From NCBI RefSeq assembly GCF_002154225.1, contig NZ_MTSE01000001.1, positions 620,001 to 684,000 of the forward strand: a stretch of DNA of 64,000 nt. Direction: 5' to 3'. Made by a program: the position numbers and the translations under genes. Below the pieces are notes generated by a model. That model saw only the letters and a list, made by a program, of their open reading frames with translations, searched no databases and was not told the DNA's origin. The stretch comes from Hymenobacter crusticola. GTDB lineage: Bacteria; Bacteroidota; Bacteroidia; Cytophagales; Hymenobacteraceae. This document shows, piece after piece, positions 1 to 9,700 of the stretch. Numbering within the stretch: the first letter of the stretch is position 1; every line of letters begins with the position of its first letter.

Positions 1-1037
1 GAAGCCTTATTGATAGCGTAATTACCGCTACTACTGGCGTCATTAGCCAGTACATCAATGTTTGATAGGCTTGTGTTAAGAGGAGTCTGTGCATCGTCAC
101 TGTTGGCGGTAGGGGGGTTCGTTACCCTGATAGTTAGTACGCCTTGGTTAGAAGTAACGCCGTTTGCATCCTTCACTGTGTAGCCAATCTGAGTTTGACC
201 AGCGATGTTGCTCTCCGGCGTAAAGGTTACGGCACCTGTTGTCGGGTTGACCGTGAACGTACCACCGGCCTGCGTGCCAGCTAATACAACCGTGCCTGGG
301 CTGATAGCTGCGTCGCCAGCAACGTCGTTACCTAGAATATCAACCGTGATGGGTTGGTTAAGCAGGGTTGTCGCAGCGTCGTTGACCGCAATAGGTGATT
401 TACACCAACTTATCTTATCAATTCCGATTGCCTGTCCCGATGGATTACCAGCAGTTGTATTGTTTTTGTAAGTCAGACGAAGCTTCTTCACCGCTACGCT
501 AAAAGTAGCCACCACAGTACTAGTAGTAGCGTCGCCAGCAGCAGTTCCAGTTGCAACGTTCCCGTTTATTGCAACTGATGTTGCTGCTGCTGCTTTGGTA
601 AGCAATGGAGCTGTTAATACGGTATTGTTGGCATCTAATCCTTCAAAGGTGACTTCGTCAACTTGTCCGGTACCTGTATCGATATCTTGAACCTGGAGTG
701 AAAGATTTGCAACTGGCCGGTTAAATTCAAGAACAACTACTGAAGTCTTGGTTGAGTTTCCGGCATAGTTTACATCCCAACGCAGCGTATTGATTCCATT
801 CGCCGTTCCTCTTATCAGACTACTAGAGGTAGTATTGGTTCCTGACGTGTAAGTAGGGGTAATAGTGACGCTGCTGTTTGGGATACTTCTAGTTCCTGTC
901 TTCCAATCACCGGTAGTAGCCGTGTTGCTTTCGCTAAAATCCAAGGTGGTTGACACCATGCATTGTGCCCATACCTTAGGTGCTCCCCAGGTAGACAAAA
1001 CCATCAGCAGCCCTAGCAGTCGTAAAGGTGTTCTCAT
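1..1037 (-). CDS. Secreted Ig/cadherin-like repeat protein, 3' end outside window
   Basis: An open frame reads on the minus strand from an ATG at 1037 to the window edge with no stop, giving 345 codons of a longer protein. The first 25 or so residues are a signal peptide (hydrophobic LLGLLMVLSTWG, cleavage near VWAQ). Residues about 30-205 form a Thr/Ser/Asn-rich beta region ending in a cysteine (ISWCKS). From about residue 207 there are tandem cadherin/Ig-like modules of the type AVNDAATTLLNQPITVDILG, with the phrase NPTTGAVTFTPE, and a second module begins at TANSDDAQTPLNTSLSNIDV. This layout is common in large Bacteroidota surface or adhesin proteins that often end in a sorting domain. The end is not visible, so anchoring and function are open. 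It stands alone, and its upstream region is AT-rich. Confidence 0.8.
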   Translation of the reverse strand, partial: MRTPLRLLGLLMVLSTWGAPKVWAQCMVSTTLDFSESNTATTGDWKTGTRSIPNSSVTITPTYTSGTNTTSSSLIRGTANGINTLRWDVNYAGNSTKTSVVVLEFNRPVANLSLQVQDIDTGTGQVDEVTFEGLDANNTVLTAPLLTKAAAATSVAINGNVATGTAAGDATTSTVVATFSVAVKKLRLTYKNNTTAGNPSGQAIGIDKISWCKSPIAVNDAATTLLNQPITVDILGNDVAGDAAISPGTVVLAGTQAGGTFTVNPTTGAVTFTPESNIAGQTQIGYTVKDANGVTSNQGVLTIRVTNPPTANSDDAQTPLNTSLSNIDVLANDASSSGNYAINKA

Positions 1038-1283
1038 ATAAAGCAGGTAGATAATACGATGACCTCGATGCCTGCATCAAGAAATTAGCCAAATAAACTA
1101 TCAGTGGTGGACCTCTGGATGTATTTACTTAAAACAACATATAAATTGCACTATGTTAATATCAACTTTGATTAAACATTAAATCGTCAACAAAAAAATA
1201 ATGCACAACACGCAGAAAAACTGCATATTGTGCATTAAATATATAGTATACTCTTGGCGGACAGCTAGTACTTTGTATAGTAA

Positions 1284-4001
1284 TTACTTTCTGCCCTTAT
1301 CTTTTACCAGTGCTTCTATTTCTTTGTTAAATTCTACTTCATTCAAAAGTTTTTCTAACGGTAAATGCAGCCGATACTTCCAGAAATGTTGCGGATTAGC
1401 AGGTACGTTAATCTGCTCTTCCAGCGGGTTCTCGCGGCGTAGTTGCGCATCCAAGGCTAGTAGATCCTGCAGCGGGAAGATGGCCCACATGGCGGGGGAA
1501 GCTAGGTGCTGCTCAATGATTTCGCGCACCACCCACGGCTCGCAATAGTACGGTGCGTGCTGCCCCCAGTGGCCGAGTTGATGCTCGAAAAAGCGCTGGG
1601 TAAGGGTACGGTCTTCTTCCCACCAGCCGCGCAACGTGCTCATATCGTGGCTACCGGGACTGACGACGGAGAGGTATGGGGCCGTGGCGGGGTTGCCGAA
1701 TTCCACTTGTGGGTCGGAGGGCATGCGCTGGATATTCAACCCTAGCATACCTAGGTCCCGCATCACGCCGGGCACCGAGGCAGGCACCATACCTAGGTCC
1801 TCGCCGGCAATGAGCATGTTGGTAGCATAGCGTACGGGCGGCAGCTTCACCAAGCCTTGCTCGCGCCAGAACTCTTCGTGGCGGCGGTAGAAGAAGTCGT
1901 CGTACAACTCCTTGAGACGGTGCCGCGTGTGCTCATCCAGCTCACGGAATGACACGCTCAGGTGCAGCGTGATGCGCGGATGATAGAAATCTGGCTCGTC
2001 GGCGGGCACAAACAGCACCTCGTTCGTGAGCTTGTAGAGGTTGGTACGCAGCCAACGGTAATGCTCGGCGTTGCTGGGGTCAGCTTTGATTTTTTGCTCA
2101 AATACGTCCTCGATCTGCCGCTGGGTGCGCACATACTCTTTCAGACGGAATACGCCGTGGTCAGTGGCATCCAGAAACTCCTCGTACACGGCCTGGGCCT
2201 GCTCACGGAAGAGGTCAGTAAGCATGTGCCAGCGGATGTAGGGCTCGCACAGGCGGCCGTAGTCGAACCACCCGATGCGCTGCTCTATCTCGTGGCGGTG
2301 AAGCGGCAGGGCGGGCGCAAAGTGACCTAGCAAGCCTTCCACCGAATGCCCCGGAATCTCCCAGATGCGGAAGAACCCCAAGATGTGGTCGATGCGCAGC
2401 ATGTCGAAGTAGCGGGCTAGGTGCCCCATGCGCTGCTTCCACCACGTGTAGTCATCCTCGGCCATCCGCTCCCAATTATAGGTTGGGAAGCGCCAGTTTT
2501 GGCCCGTGAGCGAGAAGTCGTCGGGTGGGGCGCCGGCCTGGCGGTCCATGTGGTAGAGCTCGGGCTGGGTCCAGGCATCCACAGAGTGCCGGTAGATACC
2601 AATGGGCAGATCGCCTTTCACAACTACCCCTTTGTGGCGCGCATACTCTACGGCGTCGAGCAGCTGCTTATCGAGGTGAAATTGCGTGAAGAAGTGCAGA
2701 CCGAACTCATCGAAGTCGGGTTGGTCTTCGCGGGTCAGCTCGGTAGCTAGCTTGGGCGTGCGGTATTCCTCGGGCCACTGGTTGAAGTCGGCTGTGCCGA
2801 ACCGGTCGCGCAGGGCGGAGAAAGCCGCGTACGGCACCAGCCACGATTTCTGCTCTTCGCGGAACGCCAGGAACTCTGGATCAGCCAGGAACCTAGCTTT
2901 TTCCTGCTGATACAATAGCTTGATAAACTTCCACTTGGCCTGCATCACGGGCTCGTAGTCCACGAAGTCGCGGCCGTTGAGCTCGGTGCGGAGGCGGGCT
3001 AGCTCTTCGCGGTCCGCAGGATTAGTTAGCTCGGCCACCGCTTCCAGATTCAGGTACTGCGGGTGCAGGGCGAACACCGAAATGGCGGCGTATGGGTACG
3101 AATCGACCCAGGTGTGGGTGGCCGTGGTGTCGTTGATGGGCAGCACCTGCACCAGCTTCAGACCCGTGGCTACGGCCCAGTCAACGAGCAGCTTGAGGTC
3201 GGGAAACTCCCCTACTCCTAGCCCCCGTTCGCTGCGTAGCGCAAACACTGGTAGCGCTACGCCCGCGCCGCGCCAGTGGCCGGTGGTGTAGCGAAACCGC
3301 TCATCGGCCAGCACTTGCAGGGTCTTTGCCTCGGTTTGCGGCTGAATGAGGCGGTCGTCGCCCCCTTCCAGCTCTACTATCTGCTGCGCTTGCGGGTCCC
3401 AGATACCATACTTGTAGCGGGTAGTTTGGTTGGGCTGCGCCAGAGCTAGGTCGGCAGTCCAGGTGGGGTACTGCTCGTCGCTGAGCACCAGAACGTTGCT
3501 AGCCTCCCAGGCTCCCAGGGCCGAATCGGATCCGAGCACGCACACCTGATAGCGAGGATCGACACGCGGAGCCAGTAGCTGAAACCGCACCACGGGTCCA
3601 TCAGCCGTTGCTGGCGCGCTGGAGGAGCTAGCTTCCGCCGTCAGCCGCCGCATTAAGGCCTGGGTGAAGGCCGCCGTAACCAGTTCGTTTTCAGGCTCGG
3701 CGGGCGGGCGCCAGTAGTCTTTCAACTCAACAACTTCGTACTGACCGCCGTCATACTCGAGGGTACGATTGGGGCCCCACTCCCAATGCAGCGTGTCAAA
3801 CTCCATCAGGATGTACTTATAATGGATAGCGCCTGAGGCGTTGGGCAGGTCGATTTCGTGCTGCCAGTGGCCAGTGGCTTCGTCGTAGTGCAGAGCAAGG
3901 GCCTGGTCGGCAGCCCACTGGCCGAGGCTAGGCTCAGAGCCACACACCAGCAGCCGTTGCCCCCAAGTGGTGCGGTACGGGAGAGAAAAGCGAAGAATCA
4001 T
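1284..4001 (-). CDS. malQ: 4-alpha-glucanotransferase (GH77, DPE2-like) with tandem CBM20
   Basis: Amylomaltase/disproportionating enzyme that transfers alpha-1,4-glucan units in maltose and starch metabolism; cytosolic, with no signal peptide. The ATG at 4001 (MILRFSLPYRTTWGQ) was chosen because it opens directly into a starch-binding CBM20 domain; an in-frame ATG at 4076 would add 25 unlikely residues. CBM20 copies lie at about residues 2-100 and 125-240, followed by GH77 to the end (905 aa). Active-site motifs are LPIGIYRHSVDAW, GQNWRFPTYNW, LRIDHILGFFR (nucleophile Asp), IAGEDLGMVP (acid/base Glu) and SPGSHDMSTLRGWW. The tandem CBM20 plus a long GH77 domain is the plant DPE2 architecture, also known in Bacteroidota, so maltose and a branched glucan are likely substrates. 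It is divergent from tamB. Confidence 0.93.
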   Translation of the reverse strand: MILRFSLPYRTTWGQRLLVCGSEPSLGQWAADQALALHYDEATGHWQHEIDLPNASGAIHYKYILMEFDTLHWEWGPNRTLEYDGGQYEVVELKDYWRPPAEPENELVTAAFTQALMRRLTAEASSSSAPATADGPVVRFQLLAPRVDPRYQVCVLGSDSALGAWEASNVLVLSDEQYPTWTADLALAQPNQTTRYKYGIWDPQAQQIVELEGGDDRLIQPQTEAKTLQVLADERFRYTTGHWRGAGVALPVFALRSERGLGVGEFPDLKLLVDWAVATGLKLVQVLPINDTTATHTWVDSYPYAAISVFALHPQYLNLEAVAELTNPADREELARLRTELNGRDFVDYEPVMQAKWKFIKLLYQQEKARFLADPEFLAFREEQKSWLVPYAAFSALRDRFGTADFNQWPEEYRTPKLATELTREDQPDFDEFGLHFFTQFHLDKQLLDAVEYARHKGVVVKGDLPIGIYRHSVDAWTQPELYHMDRQAGAPPDDFSLTGQNWRFPTYNWERMAEDDYTWWKQRMGHLARYFDMLRIDHILGFFRIWEIPGHSVEGLLGHFAPALPLHRHEIEQRIGWFDYGRLCEPYIRWHMLTDLFREQAQAVYEEFLDATDHGVFRLKEYVRTQRQIEDVFEQKIKADPSNAEHYRWLRTNLYKLTNEVLFVPADEPDFYHPRITLHLSVSFRELDEHTRHRLKELYDDFFYRRHEEFWREQGLVKLPPVRYATNMLIAGEDLGMVPASVPGVMRDLGMLGLNIQRMPSDPQVEFGNPATAPYLSVVSPGSHDMSTLRGWWEEDRTLTQRFFEHQLGHWGQHAPYYCEPWVVREIIEQHLASPAMWAIFPLQDLLALDAQLRRENPLEEQINVPANPQHFWKYRLHLPLEKLLNEVEFNKEIEALVKDKGRK

Positions 4002-4376
4002 GCGCGCAAGTAAGAATATCGGAGTGGGACGAAAGATAGCAGGGTTCCGCCGGGCAAGAGCACAACCACCCGCCAAGATGGCCTTCTCGCCATACGGCAG
4101 TTGCGGCTAGCTAGGTGAGAATGAGTTTGGCCTGGTCAGCTATTTTCTATAGTCGGCTAACTCGCTCTGAACACTAGCCTCTTGAAAAAAATAGTTGCTC
4201 GGCGAAAAACAAATCCGCGAAAGAAGCCGTTGAGCAGTGCCGCAAACGATTGGAAAAGAAGCTGCTAAATAGTAAGCATAACTTCTACGGCCTATTTTTC
4301 GTTGGCTCCTACTGAACCCTAGCCTACTTGCGCCATTAGTACTGCATCTACTTACGCCCGTCGCGGCCTCTACATC
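4002..4376. other. Intergenic region between divergent genes
   Basis: This 375-bp stretch separates the divergent glucanotransferase and tamB genes and must contain both promoters. It is AT-rich around 4180-4310. I see no convincing TTTG-N19-TAnnTTTG promoter, hairpin or small gene in it. The last 40 bases may belong to tamB if an ATT codon at 4335 is its start. Confidence 0.4.
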
Positions 4377-7300
4377 GTGTTGGGGCTGCTTGCTTTCGTG
4401 CTCCTACTCGTCGTGATAGTAGTAGTGGCATTGCAGTTTCCTGCTACCCAAGATTTTGCGGCTCGCCAAGCGGAAAACTACCTCCAGAAGAAGCTCGGCA
4501 CGGAAGTGCGCATCGGCAAATTCCGGACAGACTTTCGCCACGCTATTTCGCTCGACAACGTCTACCTGGAAGACCAGCAGAAGGATACTTTGTTGTCTGT
4601 GGGGCACCTAGGGGTCGATATCGACCTGTGGGCGCTTACGAAGTCGCAGATCAACGTGAGCTCGGTGGAGCTGAACGACGGCACCGTAAATATTAAGCGC
4701 ACCGAGCCCGATAGTGTTTCCAACTACGATTTTATCGTCAACGCCTTTTCCTCCCCCGACACCACCACTGTCACGCCCGTCGACACCACCAGCAGCGGCT
4801 TTAAGTACAACATTGGTGATGCTCGCCTGACCAACATTTTCCTGACGTACGACGACCAAGTGGAAGGGATGAACGTACGGGGCCGCGTGGGCGAGTTGGC
4901 CGTGGTTATGGACGAGGTCGACGTAGATAAGTCTATTTATAAGATTGACGAAGCCAAGCTCAGCCGCACGGGCATCAACATTACCCAGAGCAAAACAGCC
5001 CCGCCGGATACTGCTGCCAGTGAACCCCTTACCTTGACCCTAGGTCTGAAAAAGGCGAACCTAGATACAGTGAGCCTAACGTACCGCAACGCGCCCTCGG
5101 CACAGTACATTGACACGCGCATTGGAGCGGCGGAAATCACGGCCAATAACATCGACCTGATTAACTCGCGGGTTGACTTAAACACCCTCACGCTGCGCAA
5201 CAGTAGCTTTGCCTACGCCCAGAACGAGAATGTGCCCACCGAAAAACGTCTTGTAAATCCTGCCGAAGCCGTGCGCGACCTCAACGAGTCGGTCGAAACC
5301 GCCACGGGTCAGGAAGCCAACTGGGTGGTGACGCTGAAAAAGTCGGACGTGAGCAACCTAGCTGTGGCTTTCGACAACTTCGACGAGCCCAAGCAACGTA
5401 CCCGCATGCCGGCCATGGACTACAACCACTTGAAGTTCACGGACCTGAAGCTCGCTACCGATAACCTATTCTACTCTGAGAACCGCACCACGGGCCGCAT
5501 TAATGAGCTGGCTGGCAAGGAGCAAAGCGGCTTTCAGATCGAGCACACGGAAGCCGACGTGGTGTTCGACTCCGTAGAAACGCGCCTCGATAACCTCGAC
5601 CTCATCACGCCGCACACGCGCATTCGTCGCACGCTGGCCATGCGCTACAAGTCGCTGAGCGGCATTGCCGACGACATTCCGAACCTAGGTTTGGAAGGCG
5701 ACCTGCGCGAGACCCGCCTGGGCTTCCGCGACATCCTTTACCTCGCACCCGACTTAGCTAGCACACCGCCTTTCACCACTGGCCCCAACCAGTCGGTGTT
5801 GATTAGTGGCTTGATCAACGGCCGGGTGGGTGACTTCCAGGTGCGCAACCTCGATTTTGTGGGCTTCCGCAACACCACGCTTAAAGCCAGCGGCCGTATC
5901 CAGGGCTTGCCCGAAACCGACCGCCGCCTGTACACCGACCTCAGCATCCGGCAGTTCACCACTTCCGACGCCGACATTCGCAGCCTGACCCCAAAAGGCA
6001 CTATTCCGGCCGGCTACTCGCTGCCGCCACGCATTGCTGCTTCCGGCACTTTCAAAGGCCGCCCGACCGCCTTAGTCTTTGATACCAACCTGAAAGTGAA
6101 TACCAGCTACGGCAATGCCACGGCCGTGGTGAACATGGGCTCGGGGCCGCAAGGACAGGAGCCGATCAACGCGCGCTTCAACGTGCAGGGCTTCGATGTG
6201 GGCAAAGTGTTGCGCGACCCCACCATTGGTAAAGTGACTACTAGTGGCACCTTCAACGGCCGCGGCCTCGATCCGGCCACGATGCGCGGGAGACTGGTTG
6301 CCACGGTGCAAAGTGCCCGTTACCAGACCTATACCTACCGTGACATAGCTGCTACGGTCGATATCGACCGCAACCGTTACGTGATAGCAGCTAAGAGCCG
6401 ACGCGACCCGAACCTAGCTTTTGACCTGAACGGCAACGTAAACCTGCGCAACGCCAACGTGCCCGCGTACGCCTTCAACGTGAACCTGCAAGGTGCCAAC
6501 CTCACGAAGCTAGGATTTTATACCGGCGGCGACTTGCGCGTGCAGGGCAACCTCACGGCTGACTTGAGCGGTGCCGATGCCAACTCTATCAACGGCACCT
6601 TCGGCGGGCGTAACATCGTGGTGGTGCGCGACAATCAGCCTATTGCTTTAGATTCGCTAAGTGGCAGCTTGGTGCAGAAGCCGGGCCGCACCGAGCTGGT
6701 TTTCAGCTCTAATATCCTCAAAGCTAACCTAGCTGGCAACACGCCGCTTGGCGACGTAGCGACTGTGTTGCAGGAGCACATCGACCGCTACTTCGACTTG
6801 CCGGGCGTGCGCTACCGTGCCGGCGGACCTGCGCGCAACTTCGACTTCAGTTTGAACTTACTCGACTCCGCCTTAGTACGGCGACTGGTGCCAGGCCTAA
6901 AGCAGATTTCGCCCTTCAAGCTGGATGGTAGCTTCGATAGCCGCGCTGCCAACCTCACGGTGAACTCGCGCATCCCGCTGATTGTGTACACCGGTTACCG
7001 CCTCGATTCGATGCGCCTCAATGTGTCGTCGGATGCGGAAAAGCTCGATTATGCATTGCGGCTGCGGCAGGCTTCGCAGGATACGAGCTTGCGCCTGCCC
7101 AACCCAACACTCACTGGGAGCATTGCCGACAACAAAGTAGGTACGCACTTGCGCATCGCGGAGGGCGACAGCACCACCATGCTCGACGTGGCGGGTATCT
7201 TACAGGTGCTCAACAACGCTAACACCTACGCCTTCAGCTTTGACCCCAAGCTCGTGCTAAGCAACCAGCAATGGACGGTGGGACCCGACAACCAGATTGC

Positions 7301-9539
7301 TTACACCTTATCCAGCGGCGCTATTCGGGCCAACAATGTGCGGCTGAGCCAAGGCAATCAGTTCATTGAGCTGCAAACGCTGGAAGGCGCGGAATACCCG
7401 TTGCAAGCTAGGCTCGGTAACCTCGACTTGAATATGTTAGCGAAAGCCGCGGGTCAGCAAGATTCGCTCTACGGAGGCACCCTAAATGGGCAAGCCGTGG
7501 TGCGGGCCATCGGGCAGCCGCGCATGGCCTTCACCGCCGACCTAGCTTTGAACGGTTTTGCCTACAACAAGACGGCTATTGGGGATATAACGCTGAAGGC
7601 TACTAACCCCACCGCCGACCGCTACCTAGTAGACGCCCGCCTGACGGGTGGCCCCGGCAACACCGACGTGCGCGTGGCCGGTTCGTACCTAGCCAACGGT
7701 GCCCTGGATATGGCCGTCAACCTGAACCGCTTCAATATCGATATTATCGAGCCGTTCTCGGCGGGGCAGTTGCAGGAAATGACGGGCTTCCTGAGCGGTA
7801 ACCTGGCCGTGACGGGTACCGTAAGTGCGCCTCTAATTCGGGGTACAGTGAATACTAACGACGCTGGCTTCACGCTCACGCAACTTGGTTCGCCCTTCAC
7901 CCTGCCCAACGAAAGTTTGGTGTTAGATGACCGCGGTGTTGCCTTCAACGATTTCACCATCCTGGATTCGTTGCGTAACAAAGCGGTGGTGAACGGGTAC
8001 ATCCTCACCAATAACTACGCTGACATCAACACGTACCGCTTGCAACTGCGGGCCGTCACCGACGACTTTATTGCCGTGCAAAGCTCGGCCCGCGAAAATC
8101 CGCTGTACTACGGCAAGCTCGTGGTCGACTCCGATTCGCGTATTACGGGCACCATCAATCTGCCGGTAGTGCGCACCACGGCCACCATTGTTGAGCCTTC
8201 TAACCTAACGGTGGTGGTGCCCAACGATGAAGCTGGCAAAGTGGAGAGCGACGGCATTGTGGAGTTTGTGGACCTCAGTGCGCCTATTGATACCATGTTG
8301 CAGCGTCAAGCGAAGGTGAACAGTGCTCAAACGGCGGCGAGCGGCTATAACGTATCAGCGACCATCACCGTCACGGATGCTACGCCATTTACCGTGCTCG
8401 TTGACCCGGTTTCTGGTGACAACTTGCAGGTGCGGGCCAATGGTACGCTGAGCACTAGCCTGGATCAAGCCGGCAGCATCACCCTTAGTGGCCGCCTCGA
8501 AGTGACGAGCGGCCGCTACCATATGTCGCTCTACAACCTGACGGAGCGTGACTTCGACATTGCCAAGGGCAGTTCCCTCACTTGGAGCGGCGACCCATAC
8601 AACGCGCTAGTTGACGTGTCGGCCATTTATAACGTGAAGGCATCACCGGCCGAGTTGTTGTCGGGCCAGGGCTCGAACACCAACGCCGACCCCACACTGC
8701 GCAACGCGGTTCCTTTCCGGGTATTCTTGAACGTGGATGGCGACTTGCTCAAGCCGTTAATCAGCTTCGACATCAAGCTACCGGAGGACACTCGCGTAGC
8801 TACCGCCCGCGACCAGATCGAGGCACGCCTAGCACAGCTACGAGAACCCAGCCAAGCCGACGCCCTAAACAAACAGGTGTTCTCGCTGCTGGTGCTCAAT
8901 CGCTTCCTGGCTGAAAACCCCTTCCAGTCGAGCAGCGGCAGCCTCGTGAACGAGCAGCTGCGCGGCAGTGCTAGCCAGGTACTTACGCAGCAGCTCAACA
9001 ACTTGACGGGCAGCTACCTTTCCAACCTAGGGGTGGAGCTAGGCGTAAATTCGCAGGCTGACTTCTCGTCGGGCACGGAGAAAACCCGCACCGACCTGAA
9101 CGTGGCCGTACGCCGCCAGCTGTTCAATGACCGCGTGACTGTGCGCCTCGGCACCGACGTGCCGCTGGCCGGTGGCAACCAAGCCTCCAACGGTCAGCAA
9201 AGCGTGAGTAGCTTTGCTGGCGACGTAAGCGTGGAATACGACATTCTGGCCAACGGCCGCCTGCGTTTGCGTGCCTACCGCAACAACGCCTACGGCGACA
9301 TCGACGGGCAGTATGTGCGCAACGGTGCTTCCCTGATCTTCCAGCGCGATTACCAGAACCTAGCTGACCTGTTCAAGGGTGTCGATAAGAACTTGAAGGA
9401 GGAGCGCAAGCAAGGTCGCCAACAGGAAAAACAGGAAAAGAAAGCGGCGCAGGATTCGGCCAAGACGGTCACCAACGACCCGCGCCGCGATTCAACTCGT
9501 ACGCACGTGGCTACCCAAACTACTGGCGCAGGTCGGTAG
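4377..9539 (+). CDS. tamB: Translocation and assembly module protein TamB (DUF490)
   Basis: Very long inner-membrane-anchored, periplasm-spanning beta protein of the AsmA/TamB bridge family, which works with an Omp85 partner in outer-membrane biogenesis. Residues about 1-21 are one hydrophobic helix (VLLLVVIVVVALQF). The body is a monotonous series of beta repeats rich in Asn, Asp, Leu and Thr. The TamB C-terminal domain occupies roughly 1300-1640 and ends near VSVEYDILANGRLRLRAYRN. The tail from about 1650 is highly charged (KEERKQGRQQEKQEKKA). At 1720 aa it exceeds E. coli TamB (about 1260). The start is uncertain: GTG 4377 gives the shortest product, while the same frame is open from 4323 and an ATT at 4335 would give a basic lead-in before the membrane helix. 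The Omp85 gene follows at once. Confidence 0.93.
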   Translation: MLGLLAFVLLLVVIVVVALQFPATQDFAARQAENYLQKKLGTEVRIGKFRTDFRHAISLDNVYLEDQQKDTLLSVGHLGVDIDLWALTKSQINVSSVELNDGTVNIKRTEPDSVSNYDFIVNAFSSPDTTTVTPVDTTSSGFKYNIGDARLTNIFLTYDDQVEGMNVRGRVGELAVVMDEVDVDKSIYKIDEAKLSRTGINITQSKTAPPDTAASEPLTLTLGLKKANLDTVSLTYRNAPSAQYIDTRIGAAEITANNIDLINSRVDLNTLTLRNSSFAYAQNENVPTEKRLVNPAEAVRDLNESVETATGQEANWVVTLKKSDVSNLAVAFDNFDEPKQRTRMPAMDYNHLKFTDLKLATDNLFYSENRTTGRINELAGKEQSGFQIEHTEADVVFDSVETRLDNLDLITPHTRIRRTLAMRYKSLSGIADDIPNLGLEGDLRETRLGFRDILYLAPDLASTPPFTTGPNQSVLISGLINGRVGDFQVRNLDFVGFRNTTLKASGRIQGLPETDRRLYTDLSIRQFTTSDADIRSLTPKGTIPAGYSLPPRIAASGTFKGRPTALVFDTNLKVNTSYGNATAVVNMGSGPQGQEPINARFNVQGFDVGKVLRDPTIGKVTTSGTFNGRGLDPATMRGRLVATVQSARYQTYTYRDIAATVDIDRNRYVIAAKSRRDPNLAFDLNGNVNLRNANVPAYAFNVNLQGANLTKLGFYTGGDLRVQGNLTADLSGADANSINGTFGGRNIVVVRDNQPIALDSLSGSLVQKPGRTELVFSSNILKANLAGNTPLGDVATVLQEHIDRYFDLPGVRYRAGGPARNFDFSLNLLDSALVRRLVPGLKQISPFKLDGSFDSRAANLTVNSRIPLIVYTGYRLDSMRLNVSSDAEKLDYALRLRQASQDTSLRLPNPTLTGSIADNKVGTHLRIAEGDSTTMLDVAGILQVLNNANTYAFSFDPKLVLSNQQWTVGPDNQIAYTLSSGAIRANNVRLSQGNQFIELQTLEGAEYPLQARLGNLDLNMLAKAAGQQDSLYGGTLNGQAVVRAIGQPRMAFTADLALNGFAYNKTAIGDITLKATNPTADRYLVDARLTGGPGNTDVRVAGSYLANGALDMAVNLNRFNIDIIEPFSAGQLQEMTGFLSGNLAVTGTVSAPLIRGTVNTNDAGFTLTQLGSPFTLPNESLVLDDRGVAFNDFTILDSLRNKAVVNGYILTNNYADINTYRLQLRAVTDDFIAVQSSARENPLYYGKLVVDSDSRITGTINLPVVRTTATIVEPSNLTVVVPNDEAGKVESDGIVEFVDLSAPIDTMLQRQAKVNSAQTAASGYNVSATITVTDATPFTVLVDPVSGDNLQVRANGTLSTSLDQAGSITLSGRLEVTSGRYHMSLYNLTERDFDIAKGSSLTWSGDPYNALVDVSAIYNVKASPAELLSGQGSNTNADPTLRNAVPFRVFLNVDGDLLKPLISFDIKLPEDTRVATARDQIEARLAQLREPSQADALNKQVFSLLVLNRFLAENPFQSSSGSLVNEQLRGSASQVLTQQLNNLTGSYLSNLGVELGVNSQADFSSGTEKTRTDLNVAVRRQLFNDRVTVRLGTDVPLAGGNQASNGQQSVSSFAGDVSVEYDILANGRLRLRAYRNNAYGDIDGQYVRNGASLIFQRDYQNLADLFKGVDKNLKEERKQGRQQEKQEKKAAQDSAKTVTNDPRRDSTRTHVATQTTGAGR

Positions 9540-9700
9540 AAGTACTCCTGGGCGGGGCCGCATCCTTGTTGTGGCTCCTCCCAGGACTTATTTGCAAACG
9601 ATACTACATGAGTGATAGTAAACCGGACTCTCCTATGCGGCCCATCCAACACTTGCGCTTTCTTTTCGGAACCAGTTCGCAATGGGTGGGCAATCATTTG

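Noticed and set aside
205..471. Plus-strand frame at the left edge
   Set aside because: Complement of the repeat protein gene on the minus strand, which has a signal peptide and domains.
1201..1548. Plus-strand frame overlapping the glucanotransferase 3' end
   Set aside because: Shadow of a clear GH77 gene; no own signature.
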